This document shows, one piece after another, positions 8,332 through 16,838 of a stretch of 35,890 nt of DNA. The notes below the pieces were generated by a model. It was not told the origin of the DNA and searched no databases. It saw nothing but the letters and a program-made list of their open reading frames with translations. Position 1 is the stretch's first letter; each line of letters opens with the position of its first letter. Origin of the DNA: Chitinophagaceae bacterium (GTDB taxonomy: Bacteria; Bacteroidota; Bacteroidia; Chitinophagales; Chitinophagaceae); NCBI GenBank assembly GCA_025933775.1, contig JAICZH010000024.1, positions 1 through 35,890 on the forward strand, given 5' to 3'. A program made the translations under genes and the position numbers.

Positions 8332-9240
8332 TTAATCAAGGTAGCCCTGGTAGTAGTTAGAAATATATTCATTCAATGCTACTTTCCAATCCTGCATGAG
8401 ATTGAGATTGCGCAGGGTAAGCTTTGCATTAATCAATCTTTCGCAGGCGGGCCTTTGTGCAAAATATATTTCTTTAAAATAATCTGATTTAACAGGGGTA
8501 AGTTTTATCTTATTATGCAGGTTTAAAATTTTGAGAAGCTCTTCTGTTACTTCATAGCGGCTCGTTTGTCCGCCACAAACCATATTATATAAACCCCAAT
8601 ATTCTTTTTGTAATAATGCTTTTACATTTTTTGCAAAGTCGTGCGTAAAAGTGGGCGTACCGTCTTTATCATTCACAATAAAAAGTTCTTTCTTTCCTTC
8701 TTTAATTTGCTTCATTAATTTTTGAATAAATTTTTTATCTTTTTTCGGACCGCCTCCCATCATCCAGCCAGCGCGGCAAATAAGATGCTTGCGAACATTT
8801 TCTTTTACAAACAATTCACCTGCATATTTGGATCGGGCATATTGCCCGAGCGGATTGGGCACGTCCCAATCATCATATATTTCTTTTTGGCCATCAAATA
8901 TGCCGGCAGTGCTTATGTACAACAATGGTATGTTGAGTTCATTGGCAATGTAACAGGCATTTTCAACAGAAAGCGTGTTGGTTTTATAAGTATCTTCTAC
9001 ATGGGTCTCGCAATATTCAAGATCGGTAAAAGCGCCAAGATGAAAAAGAAAATCAGGATTGAATTGTAATACATCTTCTCTGTAATTTTCATAATTTCTG
9101 AAATCGAGTTCGGTAAGCCATTTTTCATTTACATCTATATCGGTACATTTAATTTCATAGTCATTTTTAAATTGTGTATAAAATGCTTCACCGAGCATTC
9201 CACCGCATCCTGCGATATAGATTTTCTTTTTAGTTTTCAT
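8332..9240 (-). CDS. RmlD-like NAD(P)-dependent sugar reductase (SDR)
   Basis: 302 residues. KKIYIAGCGGMLGEAFYTQF is a Rossmann loop of the RmlD type (GxxGxLG). FLFHLGAFTDLEYCE matches the family motif around 85-100, STAGIFDG gives the catalytic Ser/Thr, and QYARSKYAGE the Tyr-x3-Lys pair. RmlD enzymes reduce 4-keto-6-deoxy sugars (dTDP-4-dehydrorhamnose to dTDP-rhamnose). No rmlA, rmlB or rmlC is visible in the window, so it may act on another 4-keto sugar or depend on genes elsewhere. Its start overlaps the end of the upstream GT4 by 11 nt. Confidence 0.85.
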   Translation of the reverse strand: MKTKKKIYIAGCGGMLGEAFYTQFKNDYEIKCTDIDVNEKWLTELDFRNYENYREDVLQFNPDFLFHLGAFTDLEYCETHVEDTYKTNTLSVENACYIANELNIPLLYISTAGIFDGQKEIYDDWDVPNPLGQYARSKYAGELFVKENVRKHLICRAGWMMGGGPKKDKKFIQKLMKQIKEGKKELFIVNDKDGTPTFTHDFAKNVKALLQKEYWGLYNMVCGGQTSRYEVTEELLKILNLHNKIKLTPVKSDYFKEIYFAQRPACERLINAKLTLRNLNLMQDWKVALNEYISNYYQGYLD

Positions 9241-10507
9241 TACTTGTGATGTGATTAAGAATTGAATGTAGCTTTAACCAATGGGTATCAAAATTTACAA
9301 TATCATAAATAAAATTCCGGGCGTTATTCCCCATCTCTCTGGCTAATTTATCATTACTCCATAAATTGGTAATTTTATTTTGAAGATCAGTAACATTGCC
9401 TGATTCAAATAAAAATCCGGTTTCGCCATTTCTTACAAGTTCGGGTATCCCTCCAATTTTTGCGCCAATTACCGGTTTTGAAAATAAAAAAGATTCAATA
9501 ATAGAGAAAGGATAATTTTCGTACCACTCCGACGGGCACACTACAAATTTCGCTTTCATCATAAGTGCAAAGATTTCATTTTTATCTTTAAACCCCATCA
9601 ATTCAACATTTGTAATATGTTGTTTATTGACAAGGTCTCTTATTTCTTTTTCATCGCTCCCCGCTCCTGCAACCTTTAATGGAATATTAGTATTTTTTAT
9701 TGCATTTATTAAAGTGGCCACTCCTTTTATTTTTTCTATTCTTCCCACATAAAATATAAAATCGTTCTTTGTTTCAAAACTATTTAACGAAGTATCACTG
9801 GTTTTATTTTTATTAATTAAAAATTCATCAATTAAAGAGGTATCATAACAAAGATTTGTTGTATAAAAATTTTTATCCCCAAAACCAAAGCTCAGAAATT
9901 TATTTTTTATAAAATTTGAGGGACATAAGTAAGCATCTACTTTTTTATATATGCCTCTTTTATGATAAAAATAAGCTTCTATACTAGCCAGCGTGCTTGC
10001 TGCTAAAGACTTTCTTTTACATTTGTGCAACGTGCAGTTATAAAAATTTCCTGTTATACATCTTTCACAAATTTTCCCGTTTGATATAAATAAACTTTCG
10101 GGGCATATAATTTTATAATCGTGAAGCGACCAAATAATTTTCACATTTGCTTTTTTAAGCTTCCAAATAATAGCAGGTGTGATGTAATGATGAATGTTAT
10201 GCAGATGTGCGATATTAATTTTATGATCGCTTAATATCTCATCTACTTTTTTTAAAGCATCTTGCGAAATAATTGAATTTTTTATTGCCTTTATCCCGTT
10301 GAATAGGGTTTTATTTTTATAGAGCAATTTATAATCCGGTGAATTAATCAAATATTCGGGGCTTTGTGTGTGAGTATTTCTTTCGTTTTTTGTGCTTAAA
10401 AAAATGGTTTCATGTCCGTGCCTCTCATAAAGTTTTTGAATGTTATCAATGTAAGTCCAATCGCCGCCCGAAGGATACAATGACCAATTAACCAACAGAA
10501 TTTTCAT
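9230..10507 (-). CDS. Glycosyltransferase family 4, with cysteine-rich insert
   Basis: 425 residues. The N-terminus WSLYPSGGDWTYIDNI is a glycine-rich acceptor-domain loop. FYVGRIEKIKGVATLINAI is the interdomain motif, and SEWYENYPFSIIESFLFSKP contains an intact E-x7-E donor-site pair. A cluster of cysteines at roughly 134-165 (ICPE, KICERC, YNCTLHKC) resembles a metal-binding knuckle found in a subgroup of GT4 enzymes; the zinc role is inferred. It overlaps the RmlD-like gene by 11 nt. The 130-nt gap upstream contains CAAAAATA (10555-10562), a possible -7 box on the minus strand, but I found no matching -33 element. Confidence 0.92.
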   Translation of the reverse strand: MKILLVNWSLYPSGGDWTYIDNIQKLYERHGHETIFLSTKNERNTHTQSPEYLINSPDYKLLYKNKTLFNGIKAIKNSIISQDALKKVDEILSDHKINIAHLHNIHHYITPAIIWKLKKANVKIIWSLHDYKIICPESLFISNGKICERCITGNFYNCTLHKCKRKSLAASTLASIEAYFYHKRGIYKKVDAYLCPSNFIKNKFLSFGFGDKNFYTTNLCYDTSLIDEFLINKNKTSDTSLNSFETKNDFIFYVGRIEKIKGVATLINAIKNTNIPLKVAGAGSDEKEIRDLVNKQHITNVELMGFKDKNEIFALMMKAKFVVCPSEWYENYPFSIIESFLFSKPVIGAKIGGIPELVRNGETGFLFESGNVTDLQNKITNLWSNDKLAREMGNNARNFIYDIVNFDTHWLKLHSILNHITSNEN

Positions 10508-10637
10508 GAGATTGTTTAATTAGGTTTCAGCTTTTGTTTTGGACAAATGATTTACAAAAATATATTATGAATTCGGAAACTGTTGATGAATTCCGGCGAC
10601 CATTCTATTCATTGCAAAATGAAGACTGGCTTAAAAA

Positions 10638-11741
10638 TTAAACCGACTTTATATATTTTTTATACAGATCAATATAGGTATCGGTCATTGTATTTAACGT
10701 GAATTTAGTTTTAATGGTATCTTTTGCATGGTTGCCCATAGTTACTGCAAGAGCAGAATTGCTGAGCAATAAATTAATTTTTGAAACCAACTCAGTTGTA
10801 TTTTTAGGAGTAATAATAAATCCATTTTTTTTATCCGAAATTAATTCTTCTACACCACCGCCTCTGGTGGCTATTACAGGCTTTCCAAAAGCCATAAACT
10901 CCATCAACGAATTGGGTACACCTTCCGCATGAAATAAAGGATTGGTGCATAAAATGCCTATGTCGCTCATTGTAATAATTGAATCAATATCGCTTCTAAA
11001 GCCTAACATTTTAATATTTTCTTTGTCCTTTTCACTAAGTTTTTTTTCAAAGAAATCATATAAATCGCCTTTACCAATCGCTAAAAAAGTAACGTCGCAT
11101 CTTGTGCGAATCAATTGTTTAGCGGCTTCGAAAAATGTTTCAAAATCTTTCACTTTATCAACCCGGGCAGCCATTGCCACCACGTATGGAGTGTTAATGT
11201 TTAATTTTTTTTTTAATTCGGAAACGTCGTTCGTAATTTGAAGCCGGTTCATTTCAAAACCATTATATATTACCTTTCTTTTTTGATCAGGCGCTTTATA
11301 TGCATCTAATCCTGCTTGTGAGTTTCCAATAATTACTTCGGAAAATTTATAAGGAGCCCAAGTTGCAAAATGATAAAATGAAAATTTTTTTATAGGATTG
11401 CAATCGGCCACGAAGCCCGATACATGAGGAATGTGAAGCATTTTGCAAATTACAGAAACATAAAAAGAAGTCATTATTGACCACGAATGCACTACATCCG
11501 GCTTAATGTTTTTTATTTGTTTATATAATTTTAAAAACATTGTGGGGTCTTTTTTTATTTTTCTTTTTAGTACGGTAAGCGTTACATGGTAATTGGCAAT
11601 AAAAGGATAATCATTTACATCAGAAAGTGAAATTAAATGCAGGTCGTTAATTCCTTTATCGTTCAAGCCTTTTATTAATTGCACGAGCCTTCTTTCTTTG
11701 CCGCCGCCATTTAATGAATCAATTAAAAATAATATTCGCAT
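10638..11741 (-). CDS. Glycosyltransferase family 4
   Basis: 367 residues. The N-terminal loop LIDSLNGGGKERRLVQLIKG, the interdomain MAARVDKVKDFETFFEAAKQ and the donor-site segment AEGVPNSLMEFMAFGKPVIA, with an intact E-x7-E pair, are standard GT4 features. It is cytoplasmic, with no signal peptide. It adds one sugar of the repeat unit; the specificity is unknown. It is flanked upstream by the UDP-GlcA 4-epimerase-like gene (65-nt gap), so a galacturonic acid donor is possible, but this rests on position alone. Confidence 0.93.
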   Translation of the reverse strand: MRILFLIDSLNGGGKERRLVQLIKGLNDKGINDLHLISLSDVNDYPFIANYHVTLTVLKRKIKKDPTMFLKLYKQIKNIKPDVVHSWSIMTSFYVSVICKMLHIPHVSGFVADCNPIKKFSFYHFATWAPYKFSEVIIGNSQAGLDAYKAPDQKRKVIYNGFEMNRLQITNDVSELKKKLNINTPYVVAMAARVDKVKDFETFFEAAKQLIRTRCDVTFLAIGKGDLYDFFEKKLSEKDKENIKMLGFRSDIDSIITMSDIGILCTNPLFHAEGVPNSLMEFMAFGKPVIATRGGGVEELISDKKNGFIITPKNTTELVSKINLLLSNSALAVTMGNHAKDTIKTKFTLNTMTDTYIDLYKKYIKSV

Positions 11742-11806
11742 ATCTTTTTTCTATTGCATAATTTTTTTAAGCAAAAAAATTAGTTTTTAGTATCGGAGAG
11801 TGTAAC

Positions 11807-12868
11807 TCAATTAGAAGTATTATAAAATTGCTTAAACCAGCCAGTAAATTCTTTAATACCTTTTTTTAAATTGGTATCGGGTTTATATCCGGTACGATGT
11901 TCCAAAGAAGCCGTATCTGCCCAGGTTATTTTTACATCGCCAGGTTGCATGGGTAAAAATATTTTTTCAGCTTTTACATCAAATGCGTCTTCCATAATTT
12001 CAATAAAGTTTAAAAGATTTACCGGTTTGCCATTTCCAATATTATGCAATTGATAATTTTTATCAGGTTTATCTTTAAGTTGTAATATTTTAAAAACTGA
12101 TTCTACAATATCTTCTACATAAGTAAAATCTCTCTCCATATCGCCATTATTAAAAACTTTTATAGCATTACCGGAAGTTATTGCTTTAGCAAACAAGCTG
12201 GGAGCCATATCTGGCCTGCCCCACGGCCCATACACCGTAAAAAACCGAAGCCCCGTTATAGGTATGTGATACAGATGGCTATACGTATATGCCATCATTT
12301 CATTACTTTTTTTTGTAGCAGCATACAAGCTTACAGGAGTGTCAACTTTATCATCTACCGAAAATGGAACTTTTGCATTATCGCCATATACACTTGAGCT
12401 GGATGCGTAGATTAAATTTATCACCGGGAAATGGCGACATGCTTCCAAAATATTAAAGAAGCCATTTATATTGCTTTGAATATACACATCAGGATTTACA
12501 ATGCTGTAGCGCACTCCCGCCTGCGCTGCAAGATTCACCACATAATTAAAATTTTCTTTTTGAAACAAAGATAAAATTGCTTCCTTATCTTCAAGCTTCA
12601 TCCGTATAAATCTATAATGCGGATATACTACCGATGTAATTTCTTTCCCAAAATCAATTTCTTTATAAATTTTATTTTCACCTCCTGAATGATTTTTTTC
12701 TTGGGGCGAATAAATACCGGTTTCAGCTAACCTTGCATATTTTAAATTGATGTCGTAATAGTTATTAATATTATCAATTCCTACTACTTCAAAACCTTCC
12801 CGCAATAATTTTTTTGCTAAATAAAATCCTATAAACCCTGCAGTACCTGTTATCAGCACTTTTTGCAT
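11807..12868 (-). CDS. UDP-glucuronate 4-epimerase-like SDR
   Basis: 353 residues. VLITGTAGFIGFYLAKKLL is the NAD-binding loop. DNINNYYDINLKYARL, AAQAGVRYSIVNPDVYIQSN, SSSSVYG, LYAATKKSNE (catalytic Tyr-x3-Lys) and RFFTVYGPWGRPDMAP follow the pattern of UDP-glucuronate 4-epimerases (CapI/GAE group). The RYSIVNP segment and the GRPDMA segment are especially typical of that group. It would make UDP-GalA from UDP-GlcA. It sits immediately downstream of the two ATP-grasp genes, which fits a pathway in which a uronic acid is then amidated. A UDP-glucose dehydrogenase to supply UDP-GlcA is not in the window. Confidence 0.9.
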   Translation of the reverse strand: MQKVLITGTAGFIGFYLAKKLLREGFEVVGIDNINNYYDINLKYARLAETGIYSPQEKNHSGGENKIYKEIDFGKEITSVVYPHYRFIRMKLEDKEAILSLFQKENFNYVVNLAAQAGVRYSIVNPDVYIQSNINGFFNILEACRHFPVINLIYASSSSVYGDNAKVPFSVDDKVDTPVSLYAATKKSNEMMAYTYSHLYHIPITGLRFFTVYGPWGRPDMAPSLFAKAITSGNAIKVFNNGDMERDFTYVEDIVESVFKILQLKDKPDKNYQLHNIGNGKPVNLLNFIEIMEDAFDVKAEKIFLPMQPGDVKITWADTASLEHRTGYKPDTNLKKGIKEFTGWFKQFYNTSN

Positions 12869-12930
12869 ATTACTTTTTTCTTATTAATAATGTTTGATGA
12901 TTTTTATAAAATAAATTCATTTGATATGAA

Positions 12931-13962
12931 TCAAATTACTTTTTTTAAATCTTCAATAAAATCTTCTATCATGAAATATTGCGGGTTAACTTTCTTTTCA
13001 TGCCAGTTTAATTCTTTGTCCCAATAACCGGGACAATCATCATAAAAAGATCCCATAACAAAGCAATAACTTATTTCAACAATTTTTGGTACATCATGGT
13101 CCCATATAAAATCGAAAGCCACTGATTGGGCGTTTAATTTTTCTGCAACTTCAAAAGCAATTTTAATACACTGGCTGCTAAACAATTTCGGATCATAAGC
13201 TTTTACTCCGCTTCCCGAAGCTCTGAAATCGCCGTCCCTGCAATATCTGCGCACTCCAAAGCAGCGATTTCCAATCACTACCAATCTGGTATCATATTCA
13301 TTTTTAGGAATAAAATCCTGAAAATAAATGTATCCTTTTTCTCTATGAGAAAATTTTTCTACTTCTGTAGGAATAAAAATTCTGGCAGCGCCAGAAAATA
13401 TTCCTTTAACGGCTTTCTTATCTCTATCGCGCTTGAAAACCCAAAACCTGTCTTTGAGCCGTGAGAAACGATTAATATGAGAAAACCCTTTGCCAAAGGC
13501 TTTTTTGATAAGTGCTTTAGCATCTCGCTTAGTTTTTACAAGGCTCACATTTACGGAGCCTGCGCCGCCTCTCAATTTAAAAACTTTAGGAAATGTAGTG
13601 GTATGAAGCCATGCAAGCGCTTCTTTTTTTGAATAAAAAACATGAGCGGGTACCAATGGCGCATCAATTGATTCCAATAAATATTTTTGCCCCAATTTAT
13701 CATCGTGATGCCAGCCTGTATTTACATCAGGAAACACTTTAACTCCTTTTTTTTCTAAAGAAAGAATAAGCTGGCGTGCAAAGAGAGTTGCTTTATAATC
13801 GTTCTGATTCCAGTGCCACATTAATCCGTTACAATCATTCAACTCGCTTATAATATCTGTGTGGTAACAACTAACCAACTTGTATGAAATATTATTTTCA
13901 TCACAATACTTTATCCAACGGTCGCTGAAACTTTCCTCATGTTTGTGAATAGCTATTTTCAT
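12931..13962 (-). CDS. ATP-grasp ligase-like protein, paralogue 1
   Basis: 343 residues. The C-terminal two thirds looks like an ATP-grasp fold: VFKLRGGAGSVNV (127-139) as the lysine plus glycine-rich ATP loop, FQDFIP (214-219), DTRLVVIGNRCFG (224-236), and AFDFIWD then PKIVEISYCF (282-301), giving Asp/Glu positions for Mg-ATP. The N-terminal domain has LNDCNGLMWHWNQNDYKA and a GWHHDDK segment. Such enzymes join a carboxylate to an amine or thiol using ATP. It is about 70% identical by eye to its neighbour at 13986, a tandem duplication. Substrate unknown; amidation of a sugar acid is my inference from the adjacent UDP-GlcA epimerase gene. A weak AT-rich hairpin (12919-12936) overlaps the stop. 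Confidence 0.78.
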   Translation of the reverse strand: MKIAIHKHEESFSDRWIKYCDENNISYKLVSCYHTDIISELNDCNGLMWHWNQNDYKATLFARQLILSLEKKGVKVFPDVNTGWHHDDKLGQKYLLESIDAPLVPAHVFYSKKEALAWLHTTTFPKVFKLRGGAGSVNVSLVKTKRDAKALIKKAFGKGFSHINRFSRLKDRFWVFKRDRDKKAVKGIFSGAARIFIPTEVEKFSHREKGYIYFQDFIPKNEYDTRLVVIGNRCFGVRRYCRDGDFRASGSGVKAYDPKLFSSQCIKIAFEVAEKLNAQSVAFDFIWDHDVPKIVEISYCFVMGSFYDDCPGYWDKELNWHEKKVNPQYFMIEDFIEDLKKVI

Positions 13963-13985
13963 TCAATAAAAAATTTATCAAAAAA

Positions 13986-15008
13986 TTACTTCAGTTTTTT
14001 TATAAAATCTTCAATCATAAAATAAGTGGGGTTAACGGGTGTAAACCAATTTAGATCAGCATCCCAATAACCAACGCAATTGGTTGAATTGGCTTCTTGT
14101 AATCCAAAGCAATAACTTATTTCAACAATTTTTGGACAATCGCTATCCCAAATAAAATCGAACGCCAATGATTGAGCATTTAATTTTTTAGTAACATCAA
14201 AAGCGATCTTTACACATTTTTTGTCAAGCAATTTTGGATCGTAATCTTTTACATTGCTTCCTGAAGCCCTGAAATCTCCGTCTCTGCAATATCGTATAAG
14301 CCCAAAGCAACGATTGCCAATTACTACCAGCCTTGTGTCAAATTTGTTGCCGGGAATAAAATCCTGAAAATAGATGTATCCTTTTTCGCGATGAGAAAAT
14401 TTTTCAACTTCGGTAGGGAAAAAAATTCGCACCAAGCCCGATAAAATTCCGCGCGCATTTTTTTTATCTTTTTCGAGCTTGAACAACCGAACCCTATCTT
14501 TAAATCTGTAAAAACGATTAATGTGTAAAAAGCCTTTCCCGAAAGCTTTATTAATAAGAACCTTTCCCTGTTGCTTTGTTGTTACGAGTCTTACATTTAC
14601 AGAGCTTGCTCCGCCTCTTAGCTTAAAAACTTTAGGGAATGTGGTGGTATGAAGCCATGCGAGGGCTTCTTTTTTAGAATAAAAAACATACGATTTTACC
14701 AAAGGAGCATTAACGGATTCCAATAAATATTTTTGTCCTACTTTATCATTGTGATGCCAGCCAGTACCTACATCCGGAAAAACTTTAACTCCTTTTTTTT
14801 CTAAGGAAAGAGTGAGTTGGCGGGCGAACAGCGCTGCTTTATAATCATTTTGATTCCAATGCCACATCAATCCATTACAATCGTTCAATTGGGTTACAAT
14901 ATCAGAATCGTAACAATTAACTAATTTATATGGAATATCATTTTCTTCGCAATATTGTATCCAGCTATCGCCATAACTACCGGGATTTTTGTGAATGCCA
15001 ATTTTCAT
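13986..15008 (-). CDS. ATP-grasp ligase-like protein, paralogue 2
   Basis: 340 residues from ATG at 15008; the codon before it is TTG, so I take the ATG. It shares the ATP-grasp motifs of paralogue 1 (KLRGGASSVNV, FQDFIP, DTRLVVIGNRCFG, FDFIWD, PKIVEISYCF). It differs mainly at the N-terminus, in the 140-195 segment, and in the loop just before GYW near the C-terminus (GLQEANSTNCV against VMGSFYDDCP). Conserved ATP residues with variable loops suggest the same chemistry on different substrates. The 23-nt gap to paralogue 1 indicates co-transcription. Upstream lies a decayed region containing a third copy. Confidence 0.78.
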   Translation of the reverse strand: MKIGIHKNPGSYGDSWIQYCEENDIPYKLVNCYDSDIVTQLNDCNGLMWHWNQNDYKAALFARQLTLSLEKKGVKVFPDVGTGWHHNDKVGQKYLLESVNAPLVKSYVFYSKKEALAWLHTTTFPKVFKLRGGASSVNVRLVTTKQQGKVLINKAFGKGFLHINRFYRFKDRVRLFKLEKDKKNARGILSGLVRIFFPTEVEKFSHREKGYIYFQDFIPGNKFDTRLVVIGNRCFGLIRYCRDGDFRASGSNVKDYDPKLLDKKCVKIAFDVTKKLNAQSLAFDFIWDSDCPKIVEISYCFGLQEANSTNCVGYWDADLNWFTPVNPTYFMIEDFIKKLK

Positions 15009-15059
15009 CAAATAAAAAGTAATATAAAATGGATCTTAAAAAAACAATTTTAAATTTCT

Positions 15060-15545
15060 TTAATTCTGAATTGTATTTTCAAATAAATTAATAAGCGCTG
15101 TATAATGATTGTTTGCCGAATATTTTTTCATAAGCGTTTATCTAAATCATTGAACAAATATTCTACTTTATTTTTTAAATCTTTACAGTCTTTAATCTTA
15201 AAAAGTATTCCGGTTTCATTGTCAATTACAGTTTCTCTTAGGCTTCCAATGTCAGTAGCAATGATACATTTCTTAAAACGCAAAACTTTCCAATATCGTA
15301 TTCGGAAAATTATCATACCATTCTGACAGCACAATTGTAAAAGAACATTTACTTAAAATAAGGTTGAATTTCAACGAAATTTTTTCTTCCTAAAAATTCT
15401 ATATTATGTTTTTTATCCTTCAGGTAATCTTTTAGCTCTTTATCAAAATCCGAATTAGAAAATCCAATTATTTTTAAATTGAAGTTAGTATTTTCAAAAT
15501 GATTTTATAAGCGTGAACAATCCTTTTTTCAGGCTCTGTATTTTA
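15060..15545 (-). pseudogene. GT4 glycosyltransferase remnant (C-terminal half, several frameshifts)
   Basis: Reading the minus strand in shifting frames gives a continuous GT4 second domain: EPEKRIVHAYKIILK, then NTNFNLKIIGFSNSDFDKEL, NIEFLGRKNF, SEWYDNFPNTILESFAF (donor-site motif), KKCIIATDIGSLRETVIDNE, ending at a TAA (15060-15062). At least four single-base shifts are needed (about 15492, 15357, 15276 and 15132), most of them at short A or T runs. The N-terminal half is missing. Neighbouring genes have similar homopolymers yet are intact, so this is decay rather than poor sequence. The 5' side is fused to an ATP-grasp remnant. Confidence 0.8.
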
Positions 15546-15650
15546 AACGCGAAAATTTATTGATAGGAGAAAACCCCTACCAAATGTTTTTTTTATAAGT
15601 TGTTTCGCTTTTTGTTTTGTTTTTACCCGCTCATGTATCGCTATTTTCAT
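15528..15650 (-). pseudogene. Remnant of a third ATP-grasp gene (internal deletion plus frameshift)
   Basis: From ATG at 15650 the minus strand reads MKIAIHE and then jumps to VKTKQKAKQLIKKTFGRG. After a one-base shift it reads FSPINKFSRLKYRA. These match residues 1-7 and then about 142-171 of ATP-grasp paralogue 1 (MKIAIHK and VKTKRDAKALIKKAFGKG, FSHINRFSRLKDR). About 134 codons are deleted between them and everything beyond residue 171 is lost. Its ATG overlaps the stop of the CapA-family gene by 4 nt (ATGA), so the intact ancestor was translationally coupled to CapA. Confidence 0.82.
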
Positions 15651-16807
15651 TTTTTGTTCAAGAAATTACGAAGCACCCGAAATGTAATATCTCTGTGTGC
15701 TTCGCATCGCGAATAATTTAAAATAGATTTGAGTTGATTTTTTTTAAGAAAAAAACGTTCCATTCCAAGTTTTCGAATAGCCGAACGAAAATGGCGATGA
15801 TTTAAAAAGTAAGAAGTGCTAAACATTGAGAGCACATATTTCTGCTGGCTTTGTACTAATTCATTAAATTTTTCTTTCAATTTTTCAGGATCGGTTATTA
15901 TGGTATTGATTGCATCAACTTGATTTTCTATTTCAGTTTTTTCAGTCCCTTTCAACAATTCTATTTTCAAATTTTTTTTACATTGCTGATAAAAATATAA
16001 TGTCCAGCCAATTTTTTTTTGCGGATCAATTTGTAAATTTACTATCATTCCTTCATGCCATCCTTTTGGCGCTGTTTCGGTATCAAACAAAAAATTTCCT
16101 AAGCCATAAAAAATAGGGACTCCTTCAAAAACCTCGTAACCACTTATGCAATGCGAATGATGGTTAATAATAACTGATGCGCCCTGCTGCGCATAAAACC
16201 TGTACTGGTCCACCATGCGGGGGCTGGGATAATTATAATATTCATGGCCGCCATGAATAATAAGTATTACAACATCTGCTTTTGATTTCGCTTCTTTAAT
16301 AGATGCTGCATTGGCAATTATATTCATGGGATTAGCGCCGCCATGCGCATCATTTGCATTGCTCCATTCGTTTTCTGCAATGTTTACAATTGCAACAACG
16401 ATGTTATTTATTTCTTTAAAAAAAATTTTTGATGCTTCTTGAAACGTAATCCCTGCGCCGGTTGTAGCAATATCATTTTTGTTGCATACTTCCAAAGTAT
16501 CTGATAAACCTTTATCGCCGTAATCATAAATATGGTTGTTGGCAAGCGTGGCTAAATTTATTTTTAAAAATTTTAAAGCATTAATCGTTTCAGGAGCAGC
16601 CTTTAAATTGGGCCCCGTTTTTAAAATTTTATTTTTTTCATCAGCAGTAGTTAGCGGGCTTTCCAGATTTAAAATATTAAAATCAGCTTCAGAAAATAAT
16701 TGACTAATCTTATCATCGAAAAGTGTTTCAGGATTGTTTATTGCAATTGGTTCCAACCTTTTTCCTAAAAATAAATCGCCTGCAATATTTATTTTAATTG
16801 TATTCAT
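15647..16807 (-). CDS. CapA-family protein (metallophosphatase fold)
   Basis: 386 residues. INIAGDLFLG (Asp11), NLESPLT (Glu49), LANNHIYDYGDKG (Asn91-His92), LIIHGGHEYYNYPS near 190, NHHSHCISGYE near 221-231 and FYGLGNFLFDT are the ordered metal and active-site motifs of the CapA/PgsA family. In Bacillus the family takes part in poly-gamma-glutamate capsule synthesis and is membrane anchored. Here there is no signal peptide or anchor, so the protein is probably cytoplasmic. Related genes occur in polysaccharide clusters with unclear roles. Its stop overlaps the start of the ruined ATP-grasp gene, and two intact ATP-grasp genes follow, so a joint function is likely. Confidence 0.9.
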   Translation of the reverse strand: MNTIKINIAGDLFLGKRLEPIAINNPETLFDDKISQLFSEADFNILNLESPLTTADEKNKILKTGPNLKAAPETINALKFLKINLATLANNHIYDYGDKGLSDTLEVCNKNDIATTGAGITFQEASKIFFKEINNIVVAIVNIAENEWSNANDAHGGANPMNIIANAASIKEAKSKADVVILIIHGGHEYYNYPSPRMVDQYRFYAQQGASVIINHHSHCISGYEVFEGVPIFYGLGNFLFDTETAPKGWHEGMIVNLQIDPQKKIGWTLYFYQQCKKNLKIELLKGTEKTEIENQVDAINTIITDPEKLKEKFNELVQSQQKYVLSMFSTSYFLNHRHFRSAIRKLGMERFFLKKNQLKSILNYSRCEAHRDITFRVLRNFLNKK

Positions 16808-16838
16808 AAATTATTTTATAAAATAGGGTTTGGAAAAT

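Noticed and set aside
10555-10562. CAAAAATA, a possible minus-strand TAnnTTTG box before the GT4 at 9230
   Set aside because: No TTTG -33 element at 17-23 nt spacing; single-box matches are common in such AT-rich DNA.
12919-12936. AT-rich 7-bp hairpin (ATTTGAT / ATCAAAT) at the end of ATP-grasp paralogue 1 as a terminator
   Set aside because: Weak stem, overlaps the stop codon, and no clean U-run follows on the minus strand; a terminator here would also cut a tightly ordered operon.
15128-15334. 68-residue minus-strand open frame as an independent gene
   Set aside because: It is only one in-frame piece of the GT4 remnant; sequence on both sides continues the same domain in other frames.
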